From Hymenobacter sp. (GTDB lineage: Bacteria; Bacteroidota; Bacteroidia; Cytophagales; Hymenobacteraceae): a DNA stretch of 7,016 nt. Below the pieces are notes generated by a model. That model saw only the letters and a list, made by a program, of their open reading frames with translations, had not been told where the DNA came from and did no database searches. The stretch spans positions 1 through 7,016 of the forward strand of contig JANYFQ010000093.1 in NCBI GenBank assembly GCA_025362615.1, given 5' to 3'. Position 1 is the first letter of the stretch. The number at the start of each line of letters is the position of its first letter. Made by a program: the position numbers and the translations under genes. Below are positions 1 to 5,162 of the stretch, piece by piece.

Positions 1-526
1 TTTCTTTTTCGAGGCGTTCGGCCCGCACCGCCGCCTCGCGCCACTGATAAAAAAACGCCCGGCTGTGGTTGAAAAGCGAAATGATGACCGTGACGATGAG
101 CGGCAGCAGCAGGTTCCAGTACATTTGCCCGGTGCCGGGGCGGACGAGCGGCTGCCCTTGCAGGAGCAGCAGCACCACGTTCATCGCCAAAATCACGGCC
201 ATCGACCCGCCCAGCGACACGGCCAGCGTGAGCAGCAGCCGCCGGCCGGGCCGCTCGGTCCAGGTGTAGCGGCGGTTCATCCAGCCCACGAGGTAGCCGT
301 TGGTCAGCCACAGCCCCGTCGAGTACATGAGGGTATAGCCGTAGGTGATGGCGAAGTTCTGCCAGCTCTTGAGCGCCTGCGGATTGACGACAACGCTGAT
401 GACGACCGACACCACCAGCAGCGTTTTGAGGGCCCGCACCACATTGGCCACCGAGGCCGCCTGCGGCATGAAAGCCGCATCAAGGGCATTGGTGGGCGGC
501 GGGGCGGGGGTCATGGCGAGGGTCAT
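1..526 (-). CDS. LytS/YehU-type sensor histidine kinase, N-terminal part (runs off left edge)
   Basis: The visible part is 175 residues, open to the window edge with no stop. It has a short Ala/Pro-rich start, then about four membrane segments near residues 33-47, 57-83, 97-122 and 136-155, the usual sensor part of the His_kinase family of LytS/YehU proteins. The last residues, FFYQWREAAVRAERLEKE, match the linker that in this family leads into the phospho-accepting block (NPHFLFNSLN-like), which would lie just outside the window. Such kinases sit in the inner membrane and phosphorylate a LytTR-type response regulator. I chose the ATG at 524-526; an in-frame ATG at 512-514 is an alternative and no ribosome binding site decides between them. 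The TPR-like gene lies 127 bases upstream on the same strand and may be co-transcribed. The kinase core itself is not visible, so the assignment rests on topology and linker. Confidence 0.75.
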   Translation of the reverse strand, partial: MTLAMTPAPPPTNALDAAFMPQAASVANVVRALKTLLVVSVVISVVVNPQALKSWQNFAITYGYTLMYSTGLWLTNGYLVGWMNRRYTWTERPGRRLLLTLAVSLGGSMAVILAMNVVLLLLQGQPLVRPGTGQMYWNLLLPLIVTVIISLFNHSRAFFYQWREAAVRAERLEKE

Positions 527-566
527 GGCGAAAGTGAGGCAGTAAAGGTCGGACGGTTTCGGTTTT

Positions 567-606
567 GGGGGTTGGGTTTTTGGGGTTCGGTTTTGGGGTG
601 TTGGGG
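567..606 (+). other. G-quadruplex-capable G/T tract between two genes
   Basis: Five runs of three to five G lie at 567-571, 574-576, 582-585, 595-598 and 603-606 on the plus strand, separated by T-rich loops of 2, 5, 9 and 4 bases. The motif TTTTGGGG recurs. This satisfies the usual pattern for an intramolecular G-quadruplex. It sits in the 127-base gap between the TPR-like gene and the sensor kinase. The G-rich strand is the template for both genes, so the transcript would be C-rich there. Folding is predicted from the pattern only. Confidence 0.55.
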
Positions 607-653
607 CGGAGTTTCGCCGCAGCGCCCAATACCGAACACCGCTCCCGGCCGGG

Positions 654-1367
654 CTACTTGGCCGGCGCGTTGATGGCGGCCAGGTTGGCCTCGGCCATTT
701 TCTGGCCCCACACCGGGCTTAACGCACTGGCGGGCTTGAAGGCAGCGAAGAGCGCCAGGGCCTTTTCGTAGAGCGGCTTGGCTTTCTCGCCCCCGCCGCC
801 GAAGAAAGCGGGCCGGAAATACAGGTCGTTGCCCAGCACCAGGTACACGCGGGGGTTGTTCGGGTTCAAAGCTTTGGCCTCGGCCAGGGCTTCCTGCACC
901 TGGCCGGTGTAGCGCGGCCCGCGCAACATGGGCGACACCATGATGCGGCCTTGCAGCACGTAGGCTTGCAGCACGAGCAGCTCGGCGCGGTCGGCCCCTT
1001 TCAGCTTCAGAGCTGCGTCGATGGCGGCCTGGGCCTGGTCGAAAAGCTTGTCCTGGGCCTCGCCGTCGGAGCCGGCGAAACCCAGTTTGACGCAGGCGCG
1101 GGCCTGGTAATAGCGCGGCTCCCAGGCAGTGGGGGCGGCAGCGGCAATGCGTTCCAACTGTGCCCGCGTGGCCTGAATAGCAGCCGGCGTTTTGGCGGCA
1201 TTCTGCGCTTCGATGACGTCGAGCATGGCAATGGTGTAGGCATCCGGGGCGGCGGCCGGGGCGGCGGCGGCCACCGGCGCGGCCGAAGCCAGGGCCACGG
1301 TTTTGGGTTGGGCAGCGGCGCTAAAAGTAGCAGCCGCGAGGGCGAGGGCGGTGAGCAGGGTCTTCAT
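654..1367 (-). CDS. exported TPR-like helical repeat protein
   Basis: This is a 237-residue protein of unknown specific function. The chosen start gives a classic signal peptide: Met-Lys-Thr, a Leu/Ala hydrophobic core, and a likely cleavage after about residue 19 or 20 (SAAAQ). An Ala/Pro-rich linker follows (about 25-41). The rest is alpha-helical with TPR-like features: Trp/Tyr/Ala patterns at 82-97 (WEPRYYQARACVKLGF), a helix pair at 104-122, and the motif ALAEAKALNPNNPRVYLVLG near 160-179, a typical TPR turn. Near the end, EKAKPLYEKALALF (194-207) resembles another repeat helix. The protein probably acts in the periplasm as a protein-binding scaffold. The open frame continues 90 codons upstream, but that part is Arg/Pro-rich shadow sequence. 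The sensor kinase follows 127 bases downstream. Similar secreted TPR proteins occur beside LytS-type kinases in other Bacteroidota as I recall, so a shared signalling role is possible but inferred. Confidence 0.75.
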   Translation of the reverse strand: MKTLLTALALAAATFSAAAQPKTVALASAAPVAAAAPAAAPDAYTIAMLDVIEAQNAAKTPAAIQATRAQLERIAAAAPTAWEPRYYQARACVKLGFAGSDGEAQDKLFDQAQAAIDAALKLKGADRAELLVLQAYVLQGRIMVSPMLRGPRYTGQVQEALAEAKALNPNNPRVYLVLGNDLYFRPAFFGGGGEKAKPLYEKALALFAAFKPASALSPVWGQKMAEANLAAINAPAK

Positions 1368-1385
1368 GGTGAGTGGGGTTGGGTA

Positions 1386-1406
1386 GCGCGGGTTTTCAGC
1401 CCGCGC
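1386..1406 (-). promoter_or_regulatory. stem-loop in the leader of the TPR-like gene
   Basis: GCGCGGG at 1386-1392 pairs perfectly with CCCGCGC at 1400-1406 around a 7-base loop. The hairpin ends 19 bases before the start codon of the TPR-like gene, so it would lie in the 5' leader of its transcript. It could tune translation or be a dispersed palindromic (REP-like) element. It is not a terminator, because no T-run follows on either strand. Confidence 0.4.
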
Positions 1407-1478
1407 AGTGAGTAAATTGAGCGAACACCGGGGCCACCGGCGTTTCGATGCGTCAAAGGTGGCGGGCCGGGGCAGCGC

Positions 1479-1497
1479 CGGCAACTGCTTGTTGCCG
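1479..1497. repeat. 7-bp inverted repeat CGGCAAC / GTTGCCG
   Basis: The arms CGGCAAC (1479-1485) and GTTGCCG (1491-1497) are perfectly complementary around the loop TGCTT. The six-base core GGCAAC/GTTGCC is the same as in the inverted repeat at 2929-2946. It lies about 112 bases upstream of the TPR-like start. It may be an operator-like site or chance in GC-rich DNA. Confidence 0.35.
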
Positions 1498-1579
1498 AAG
1501 CGTCGGATGAGGCGGATGAAGCGTCGGCGGGGGCCGATTGGCGGGAAGCGGGCCGGGGGTTTTCGGCGCTGGCGGACAA

Positions 1580-1607
1580 AGAAAAAGCCGCCCCCAACGG
1601 GGCGGCT
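1580..1607 (-). terminator. intrinsic terminator after the DUF3667 gene
   Basis: Read on the minus strand, AGCCGCCCC, a GTTG loop and GGGGCGGCT form a perfect 9-bp GC-rich stem (1599-1607 with 1586-1594). It is followed at once by a T-rich stretch (TTTTCTTT, from 1585 down to 1578). This is a textbook Rho-independent terminator. It lies about 50 bases past the stop codon of the DUF3667 gene and separates that gene from the TPR-like gene. On the plus strand no T-run follows, so it is one-directional. Confidence 0.85.
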
Positions 1608-1610
1608 CAA

Positions 1611-1631
1611 TCGGTTTCGCCAACGAGGGCG
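1611..1631. repeat. 21-base repeat, copy downstream of the DUF3667 gene
   Basis: The 21 bases here, with TTTCGCCAACGAGGG at the centre, are identical and in the same orientation at 2347-2367. This copy lies between the stop codon of the DUF3667 gene and its terminator. An exact 21-base match is unlikely by chance in a window of this size, so a small dispersed or duplicated element is likely. No flanking target duplications were seen. Confidence 0.6.
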
Positions 1632-1658
1632 CGGCACCGGGCCGTCCCATCGGGGGTT

Positions 1659-2432
1659 TCAACTGGGCAGCAGCTTCAATACCCCGTCGGTGGCGAGGCC
1701 CACGGCGACGATGGCGACGTAGAACAGCAGGTAGCCCAGCGTGTAAGCAAAAAACGCCCGCACGTAGCTGCCCGCCTTTTTCGGCCCGAAAAACTGCCCG
1801 ATGGCCCACGTCGGATAGCCGAAGCCTACCACGACCAGCCCGATGCTGTAGGCCCGCTCGCCCAGCAGGCCCACCAAGCCGGCCGACACGGCCAGCAGCA
1901 ACATCTCCTGCCCCATCACGAAACAGAGCAGCACCATCACCTCAAAGAAATTGTAGGGCTGCCGCCGAAAAAACAACCGAACGCCGAAGGCGTAAAACCC
2001 CGCCGACAGCATATTAGCGTACCCGTAATGGGTTTGCACCCAGGCCATGATGCCGTTGATGCTCGACTCGCCAAAGCTCATCTGCACTTGCGCGTTGTAA
2101 ATTTCGTCGGCGTGAAAAACGTGCGCCACCAGCGTGAACAACAGCGACGAAAAAACGAGGAACGCCACGGGCTTCATGTGCCGCTCGCGCTCGGTGCCGA
2201 TGAAGGCGCGTACACTGGCTCCCGGCCGCAGCAGCAGCTCGCGGGCCGTGTACAAAAACCCTTTTTCGAGGTGCAGCAAGTGCTGGATTTCGTGCGCCAC
2301 GTAGTGCCGGTCGATGCGCCGGGGCGCGGCGGGTGGGCCGGGGTGCTCGGTTTCGCCAACGAGGGCGGGGCGGTGGGCACCTGTCGGTGGGGTGGCGGGC
2401 AGGGCCGGGAGCGGGTCGGTGGGGAGGGGCAT
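1659..2432 (-). CDS. DUF3667 family membrane protein without its N-terminal zinc ribbon
   Basis: This is a 257-residue inner-membrane protein of unknown function. Residues 38-102 carry the recognisable DUF3667 block: RIDRHYVAHEIQH, then HLEKGFLYTARELLLRPG, then TERERHMKPVAFLVFSS. Membrane segments follow at about 88-105, 139-155, 163-190, 195-215 and 227-248, and NFFEVMVLLCFVMGQ (161-175) also fits the family. Most family members begin with a CxxC...CxxCGQ zinc ribbon before this block. Here residues 1-37 are Pro-rich with no cysteine, and they include residues encoded by a 21-base repeat. The ATG at 2432 is the first start after an in-frame TAA about 60 bases upstream, and there is no other ATG before the conserved core. 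No clear promoter was found; the gene may be read from the SnoaL-like gene 102 bases upstream. A strong terminator follows. Confidence 0.8.
   Translation of the reverse strand: MPLPTDPLPALPATPPTGAHRPALVGETEHPGPPAAPRRIDRHYVAHEIQHLLHLEKGFLYTARELLLRPGASVRAFIGTERERHMKPVAFLVFSSLLFTLVAHVFHADEIYNAQVQMSFGESSINGIMAWVQTHYGYANMLSAGFYAFGVRLFFRRQPYNFFEVMVLLCFVMGQEMLLLAVSAGLVGLLGERAYSIGLVVVGFGYPTWAIGQFFGPKKAGSYVRAFFAYTLGYLLFYVAIVAVGLATDGVLKLLPS
2347..2367. repeat. 21-base repeat, copy inside the DUF3667 gene
   Basis: This is identical to 1611-1631. Here it encodes about residues 23-29 (ALVGETE) of the DUF3667 protein, in the poorly conserved Pro-rich stretch that stands where the family zinc ribbon is expected. 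The neighbouring sequence of the two copies differs. Confidence 0.6.
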
Positions 2433-2534
2433 TGCCGGGGGGCAGTGAAGGGAGCCGTCGGCACCGACGGCAATAGAACAAGCACCCGCAAGTTAAGGGC
2501 CGCCGCGCCCGGAAAGCCGGCCCGGCCGGTTGCG

Positions 2535-2888
2535 TCAAACCAGCTCGATGTCCATCGTGCGTATCAATCCCGCCTCAAACGTGTAAACGTGCTTCACCAA
2601 GCCATCAAAAAGGACGCTGCCCTGCAAGTCCTGCACGTTCTGCTGCACCGTCACTTCGAGGCGGCCGTCGGGCCGTTCGGCAAACCCGACGGGTTCGACG
2701 CGGGGGTTGATTTCGTTCCACTGCCGCGTCCAGTACGCCCGGATTTCGGCGTGGCCGCTGATGTAGCCGCCTTCCCAGGCTTTGGACCATTGCACCCGCG
2801 GCTGCATGGTGGCCAGGGCCGCGCCGATGTCGCGGGCGTTGAAGGCGGCGTAGGCGCGGTGGAGGAGGGCTTCGGATGGAGTGGGCAT
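2535..2888 (-). CDS. SnoaL/NTF2-like family protein
   Basis: This is a 117-residue cytoplasmic protein with the layout of a SnoaL-like NTF2-fold protein. It opens with a helix (LLHRAYAAFNARDIGAAL, about 8-25), then a strand containing VQWSKAWEGGYISG (32-45), a helix HAEIRAYWTRQWNEI (46-60) and three or four strands of the curved sheet (RLEVTVQQNV..., SVLFDGLVKHVYTFEAGLIRTMDIEL). Length and motif order are normal for the family. The fold forms a small pocket used by some members as isomerases or hydrolases and by others only for binding, and no substrate can be deduced here. It has its own promoter-like element, so a functional link to rloAB just upstream is not implied. Confidence 0.85.
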   Translation of the reverse strand: MPTPSEALLHRAYAAFNARDIGAALATMQPRVQWSKAWEGGYISGHAEIRAYWTRQWNEINPRVEPVGFAERPDGRLEVTVQQNVQDLQGSVLFDGLVKHVYTFEAGLIRTMDIELV

Positions 2889-2911
2889 GGGCGGTGACTT
2901 TTATGACTTGG

Positions 2912-2919
2912 CAAATGTA
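2912..2919 (-). promoter_or_regulatory. Bacteroidota -7 promoter element for the SnoaL-like gene
   Basis: The minus strand reads TACATTTG, an exact match to the Bacteroidota -7 consensus TAnnTTTG. It ends 23 bases before the ATG at 2888, which leaves a short leader. The -33 TTTG partner is not clear. The same octamer occurs at nearly the same distance before rloA. Confidence 0.6.
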
Positions 2920-2928
2920 AGGAGCCGG

Positions 2929-2946
2929 GGGCAACGACCGTTGCCC
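2929..2946. repeat. 7-bp inverted repeat upstream of the SnoaL-like gene
   Basis: GGGCAAC (2929-2935) and GTTGCCC (2940-2946) are complementary around the loop GACC. It lies 28 bases past the rloB stop codon and 10-27 bases upstream of the -7 element of the SnoaL-like gene. It could therefore be an operator overlapping the promoter, or a weak end-of-transcript hairpin for rloAB. No T-run follows on the minus strand, which argues against an intrinsic terminator. Confidence 0.4.
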
Positions 2947-2974
2947 GCCGCACACGGCGTTGTTCATCAACGCC

Positions 2975-3691
2975 CTACCGCCCCGGCAAATGCCGCTGCA
3001 ACACCTCCACCAACTCGTAAACGAGCGTCGTGGACTCTTGGTAAGCCGGGCCGGTGCCGTCGGTGGCCCACCGTTCGGCCCCGGCGCGGGCGCGGCCAAC
3101 GGCCACCGCCCGGCGCGAGGTGTGGCCCGGCCGGGTGCCGGGGTCGTCGGCTTCGAGCAACTCGAAAAGTTCGCGGCTGACGTGCTTGCCCCGTGCGGCA
3201 TCGTAGCGGACGCCGGGGTTGGCGGCGGTTATCAGGGCTTCGAGGCGCTGGCCGCATTCGGCGCGGCCCAGGCCGCCGCCCTGGTGGTCGAGGAAATGCA
3301 GCAGCAGCCAGTACTCGAATGCTTGGTTGGAATAGGCCACGCGCAGGCCCTGGCCCGTGGCCCGGCCGATGGCGGCGTGGAAGTCGCCCGGCGGCGTGTC
3401 GTCCTTGTCGAACACGCACCAGACTTGCTCGTAGGGCTGCTGGCGCGGGGCGGCAGCCCGCAAGTCCAGGGCGGCCTGCACCAGCTTGGCGGGGTCGAAG
3501 GCCAACCCCACCGCCTTGATGTCGGCGGTGGCCAGCGCGAAGTGCCGGAAATATTCGACCTCCGTCACCGTGCCTTGGCACACGATGAGCAGCAGCGGGT
3601 TTTCGGCGCGTGTGGGGGCAGCCCGCCCCAGCGGCCGGGGCTGCCGCCGACTGGCGGCTTGGTCGGCTTGGCGCTTATCCTTTCGCGTCAT
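2975..3691 (-). CDS. rloB: RloB-like protein, putative Toprim-type effector of a two-gene defence module
   Basis: This is a 238-residue cytoplasmic protein. After a basic N-terminus (1-30) come the hallmarks of the RloB family: LLLIVCQGTVTEVEYF (33-48), VWCVFDKDD (90-98) and VAYSNQAFEYWLLLHF (118-133). The end, STTLVYELVEVL, also fits the family. These elements match the Glu and Asp-x-Asp layout of a Toprim fold, seen in nucleases such as OLD and AriB. Family members normally read CEG; here it is CQG (Gln39, codon CAA), while Asp95, Asp97 and Asp98 remain. The ATG at 3691 overlaps the end of rloA by 17 bases, which implies translational coupling and a joint role. The frame is open further upstream, but that part is antisense-frame shadow inside rloA. 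Family membership is fairly sure; nuclease activity and a defence role are inferred. Confidence 0.85.
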   Translation of the reverse strand: MTRKDKRQADQAASRRQPRPLGRAAPTRAENPLLLIVCQGTVTEVEYFRHFALATADIKAVGLAFDPAKLVQAALDLRAAAPRQQPYEQVWCVFDKDDTPPGDFHAAIGRATGQGLRVAYSNQAFEYWLLLHFLDHQGGGLGRAECGQRLEALITAANPGVRYDAARGKHVSRELFELLEADDPGTRPGHTSRRAVAVGRARAGAERWATDGTGPAYQESTTLVYELVEVLQRHLPGR

Positions 3692-5015
3692 GGCGGGGCG
3701 CGGTTTCGGGGGTGGGTTCGGGGGTGGGCAGGGCACCAAAATCGCCCAGGTAGGGCACGGCCCCGTACTTGCCGCGCACGTAATTGGCCTCGAAATTATC
3801 GTCCTTGCGAACCTGGTCGGTCTTGAAATCGGCCAGCGAGTAGAGGCTGGCCTCGCCGTAGCGGTTTTTTTCGGTGAACCAGATTTGGTCGCGCCGGAAG
3901 TTGCCCGACGACAGCAGGTTCGTGTCGTGGGTGTTGAAGAGGAGTTGGGCGTTGAGCGGGTTGGTGATTTGGGAATTGAAGAGGTGGACGATTTTGCACA
4001 CGAGGTTGGGGTGCAGGCGGGCATCGAGTTCGTCAATAACGAGCAACCGACCCAAATTGAGCGCCGACAGTACCGGCCCGGCCAAGTCGAACATTTTGCT
4101 CGTGCCAGCCGATTCATCCAGCGATAACGAAAATTCGATTGGCTCGACGGGTTCGCGGGCATCGCTGTACGCCCGGCGCAGGGTTTTGACATCCGCGTGT
4201 TGTTCGGCTGACCAATTCCTTAGCTGTCCTCCGGCATCTTCCGAGCTTTCTTTATCAAAAATCAACTCCTTTTCTCCTGCTCGCAACTGTTCAATGTCCA
4301 AGTCGGCTTTATCCAGGAAACCGGTTACATCTTGTTTTTCAAGCGGATGGCGCAGTAAAACAAGGGTCAAGGCTCGCTCCCATGCCCCATCGCGTCCGGC
4401 AAGAATAATAAGGTTTTCAAACCACCTCAGCATAGCTACCGCCCGAGGTTGGTTGAATTGCGCCGCCACCGATAGCAACAACGCATTTTCGCGCACGGCG
4501 GCGTTCTTCACCAACTCGCCCACGATGCCCCCGAACTGTTTAGGGTGAAACGTAATGTCCTGCCCGTTGCGGTAAAAAAGCTCCACTTCCGGCGCGCTAC
4601 GCACCTTTTTGGCAGTTCGCATGAGGAGCCATTCCGCTTCTACCCGCGTCGCGGAAACCTCAAAGCCATAGCGGTACAATATCTGTTGCTCGACAACTTG
4701 AATTTCAAATTCGGAAGCCGCCGCCGCTGCCGTCGGGTTGAGCCGAAACGGCTGTACGCCTGTGGATTTACCTACCTGACCATTCACGGAAGACTCCCGC
4801 ACAAACACCTTCATAAACTCCATTGCCTCCACCAATTTGCTTTTACCGCTGGCGTTGGCTCCGTACACCACGGCGCTTTTCAGCAGGCGCAGGCCAAAGG
4901 CGGGCAGTTCCACCACGTTGTCGGCTTCGCGGGTTTTGTCGGGCGAGGCCACCAGGCTCCACTCGGCTCGCTCGCGGAAGGTGCGGAAGTTGCGAACGCT
5001 GAAACTGACGAGCAT
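3675..5015 (-). CDS. rloA: RloA-like AAA/ABC-type ATPase, partner of RloB
   Basis: This is a 446-residue cytoplasmic ATPase of the AAA_15/AAA_21 group. The start LVSFSVRNFRTFRE is the typical first strand. Walker A is GANASGKS (52-59), an ABC-like signature lies at SAGTSK (302-307), Walker B is LLVIDELD (324-331) with catalytic Glu329, and the switch histidine is His363 in FNTHDTNLL. The C-terminal NYVRGKYGAVPYLG (411-424) is characteristic of RloA-like proteins. All ATPase motifs are intact. The ATG at 5015 was chosen because homologues begin at this strand and because a -7 element lies 26 bases upstream; the 21 extra codons to 5078 would cross that promoter. In related modules the ATPase acts as sensor and holds the Toprim-type effector until triggered. 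The central part is about 48% GC (4201-4380), far below its neighbours, which suggests horizontal transfer. Confidence 0.88.
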   Translation of the reverse strand: MLVSFSVRNFRTFRERAEWSLVASPDKTREADNVVELPAFGLRLLKSAVVYGANASGKSKLVEAMEFMKVFVRESSVNGQVGKSTGVQPFRLNPTAAAAASEFEIQVVEQQILYRYGFEVSATRVEAEWLLMRTAKKVRSAPEVELFYRNGQDITFHPKQFGGIVGELVKNAAVRENALLLSVAAQFNQPRAVAMLRWFENLIILAGRDGAWERALTLVLLRHPLEKQDVTGFLDKADLDIEQLRAGEKELIFDKESSEDAGGQLRNWSAEQHADVKTLRRAYSDAREPVEPIEFSLSLDESAGTSKMFDLAGPVLSALNLGRLLVIDELDARLHPNLVCKIVHLFNSQITNPLNAQLLFNTHDTNLLSSGNFRRDQIWFTEKNRYGEASLYSLADFKTDQVRKDDNFEANYVRGKYGAVPYLGDFGALPTPEPTPETAPRHDAKG

Positions 5016-5041
5016 AAGACGGGTTTTTGAAGAAGATGCCG

Positions 5042-5049
5042 CAAATGTA
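5042..5049 (-). promoter_or_regulatory. Bacteroidota -7 promoter element for rloAB
   Basis: The minus strand reads TACATTTG, matching TAnnTTTG, and ends 26 bases before the rloA ATG at 5015. A clear -33 element was not found. Its presence, with a hairpin separating it from the TonB receptor gene, argues that rloAB is transcribed on its own. Confidence 0.6.
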
Positions 5050-5051
5050 TC

Positions 5052-5068
5052 GGTTATCTTTCGTAACC
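5052..5068. promoter_or_regulatory. inverted repeat beside the rloA promoter, possible operator
   Basis: GGTTA (5052-5056) and TAACC (5064-5068) form a perfect 5-bp inverted repeat with a 7-base spacer. It lies immediately upstream of the -7 element, where a repressor or activator would be expected to bind. It is short and may be chance. No regulator gene is present in the window. Confidence 0.3.
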
Positions 5069-5108
5069 CTAGCCGCATAGGGCGGGCGGGCGCAAGACCG
5101 CCAGCGGC

Positions 5109-5151
5109 CAGGGGCCGGACGAAGCCCTTCGGGCGATTTGCCCGGCCCCTG
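5109..5151 (-). terminator. nested GC-rich hairpin after the TonB receptor gene
   Basis: CAGGGGCCGG (5109-5118) pairs with CCGGCCCCTG (5142-5151) in a perfect 10-bp stem. Inside it GCCC (5124-5127) and GGGC (5131-5134) form a second small stem with loop TTC. It starts 11 bases past the receptor stop codon. No T-run follows, so it may protect the mRNA 3' end, act with Rho, or be a REP-like repeat, rather than being a classic intrinsic terminator. Confidence 0.5.
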
Positions 5152-5162
5152 CCCTACCGGCC

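Larger units (their letters stand above)
1368..1658. other. 291-base intergenic region with hairpins, no gene
   Basis: This gap separates the start of the TPR-like gene from the stop of the DUF3667 gene. It holds, from left to right, a leader stem-loop (1386-1406), a 7-bp inverted repeat (1479-1497), a 10-base direct repeat GAAGCGTCGG at 1497-1506 and 1518-1527, the terminator of the DUF3667 gene (1580-1607), and one copy of a 21-base repeat (1611-1631). I found no convincing TAnnTTTG promoter element for the TPR-like gene, although a terminator just upstream means one should exist here. The short open frames crossing it look like shadows. Confidence 0.6.

Noticed and set aside
49..55. Run of seven A in the kinase gene as a phase-variation tract
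   Set aside because: It encodes Phe-Phe-Tyr at the end of the last membrane segment, the frame is intact, and seven bases is short for a slippage switch.
1368..1637. Upstream 90-codon extension of the TPR-like gene
   Set aside because: The extension is Arg/Pro-rich, runs through the terminator of the DUF3667 gene and would bury a clear signal peptide.
2497..2523. GC-rich hairpin after the SnoaL-like gene as a terminator
   Set aside because: The stem is six bases with a long loop and no T-run. In DNA this GC-rich it is not distinctive.
2028..2897. Plus-strand open frame of 289 codons opposite the SnoaL-like and DUF3667 genes
   Set aside because: It is antisense to two recognisable genes and crosses the gap between them, with a composition typical of shadow frames.
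2960..3826. Long plus-strand open frame of 288 codons opposite rloB
   Set aside because: It is Gly/Arg/Ala-rich antisense sequence over a well-supported rloB and rloA end, with no recognisable domain. It reflects high GC and few stop codons.
3692..4192. Upstream extension of rloB to a 405-codon frame
   Set aside because: The extra part overlaps the conserved C-terminal half of rloA in another frame. The ATG at 3691 gives a normal RloB length and a short coupling overlap.
3675..5015. RloC or PrrC-type anticodon nuclease fused to the ATPase
   Set aside because: The protein is 446 residues with no long coiled coil and no C-terminal nuclease part. The RGKYGAVP ending and the RloB partner fit RloA.
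5016..5078. 21-codon N-terminal extension of rloA
   Set aside because: It crosses the TACATTTG promoter element, and the family normally begins at the strand following the ATG at 5015.
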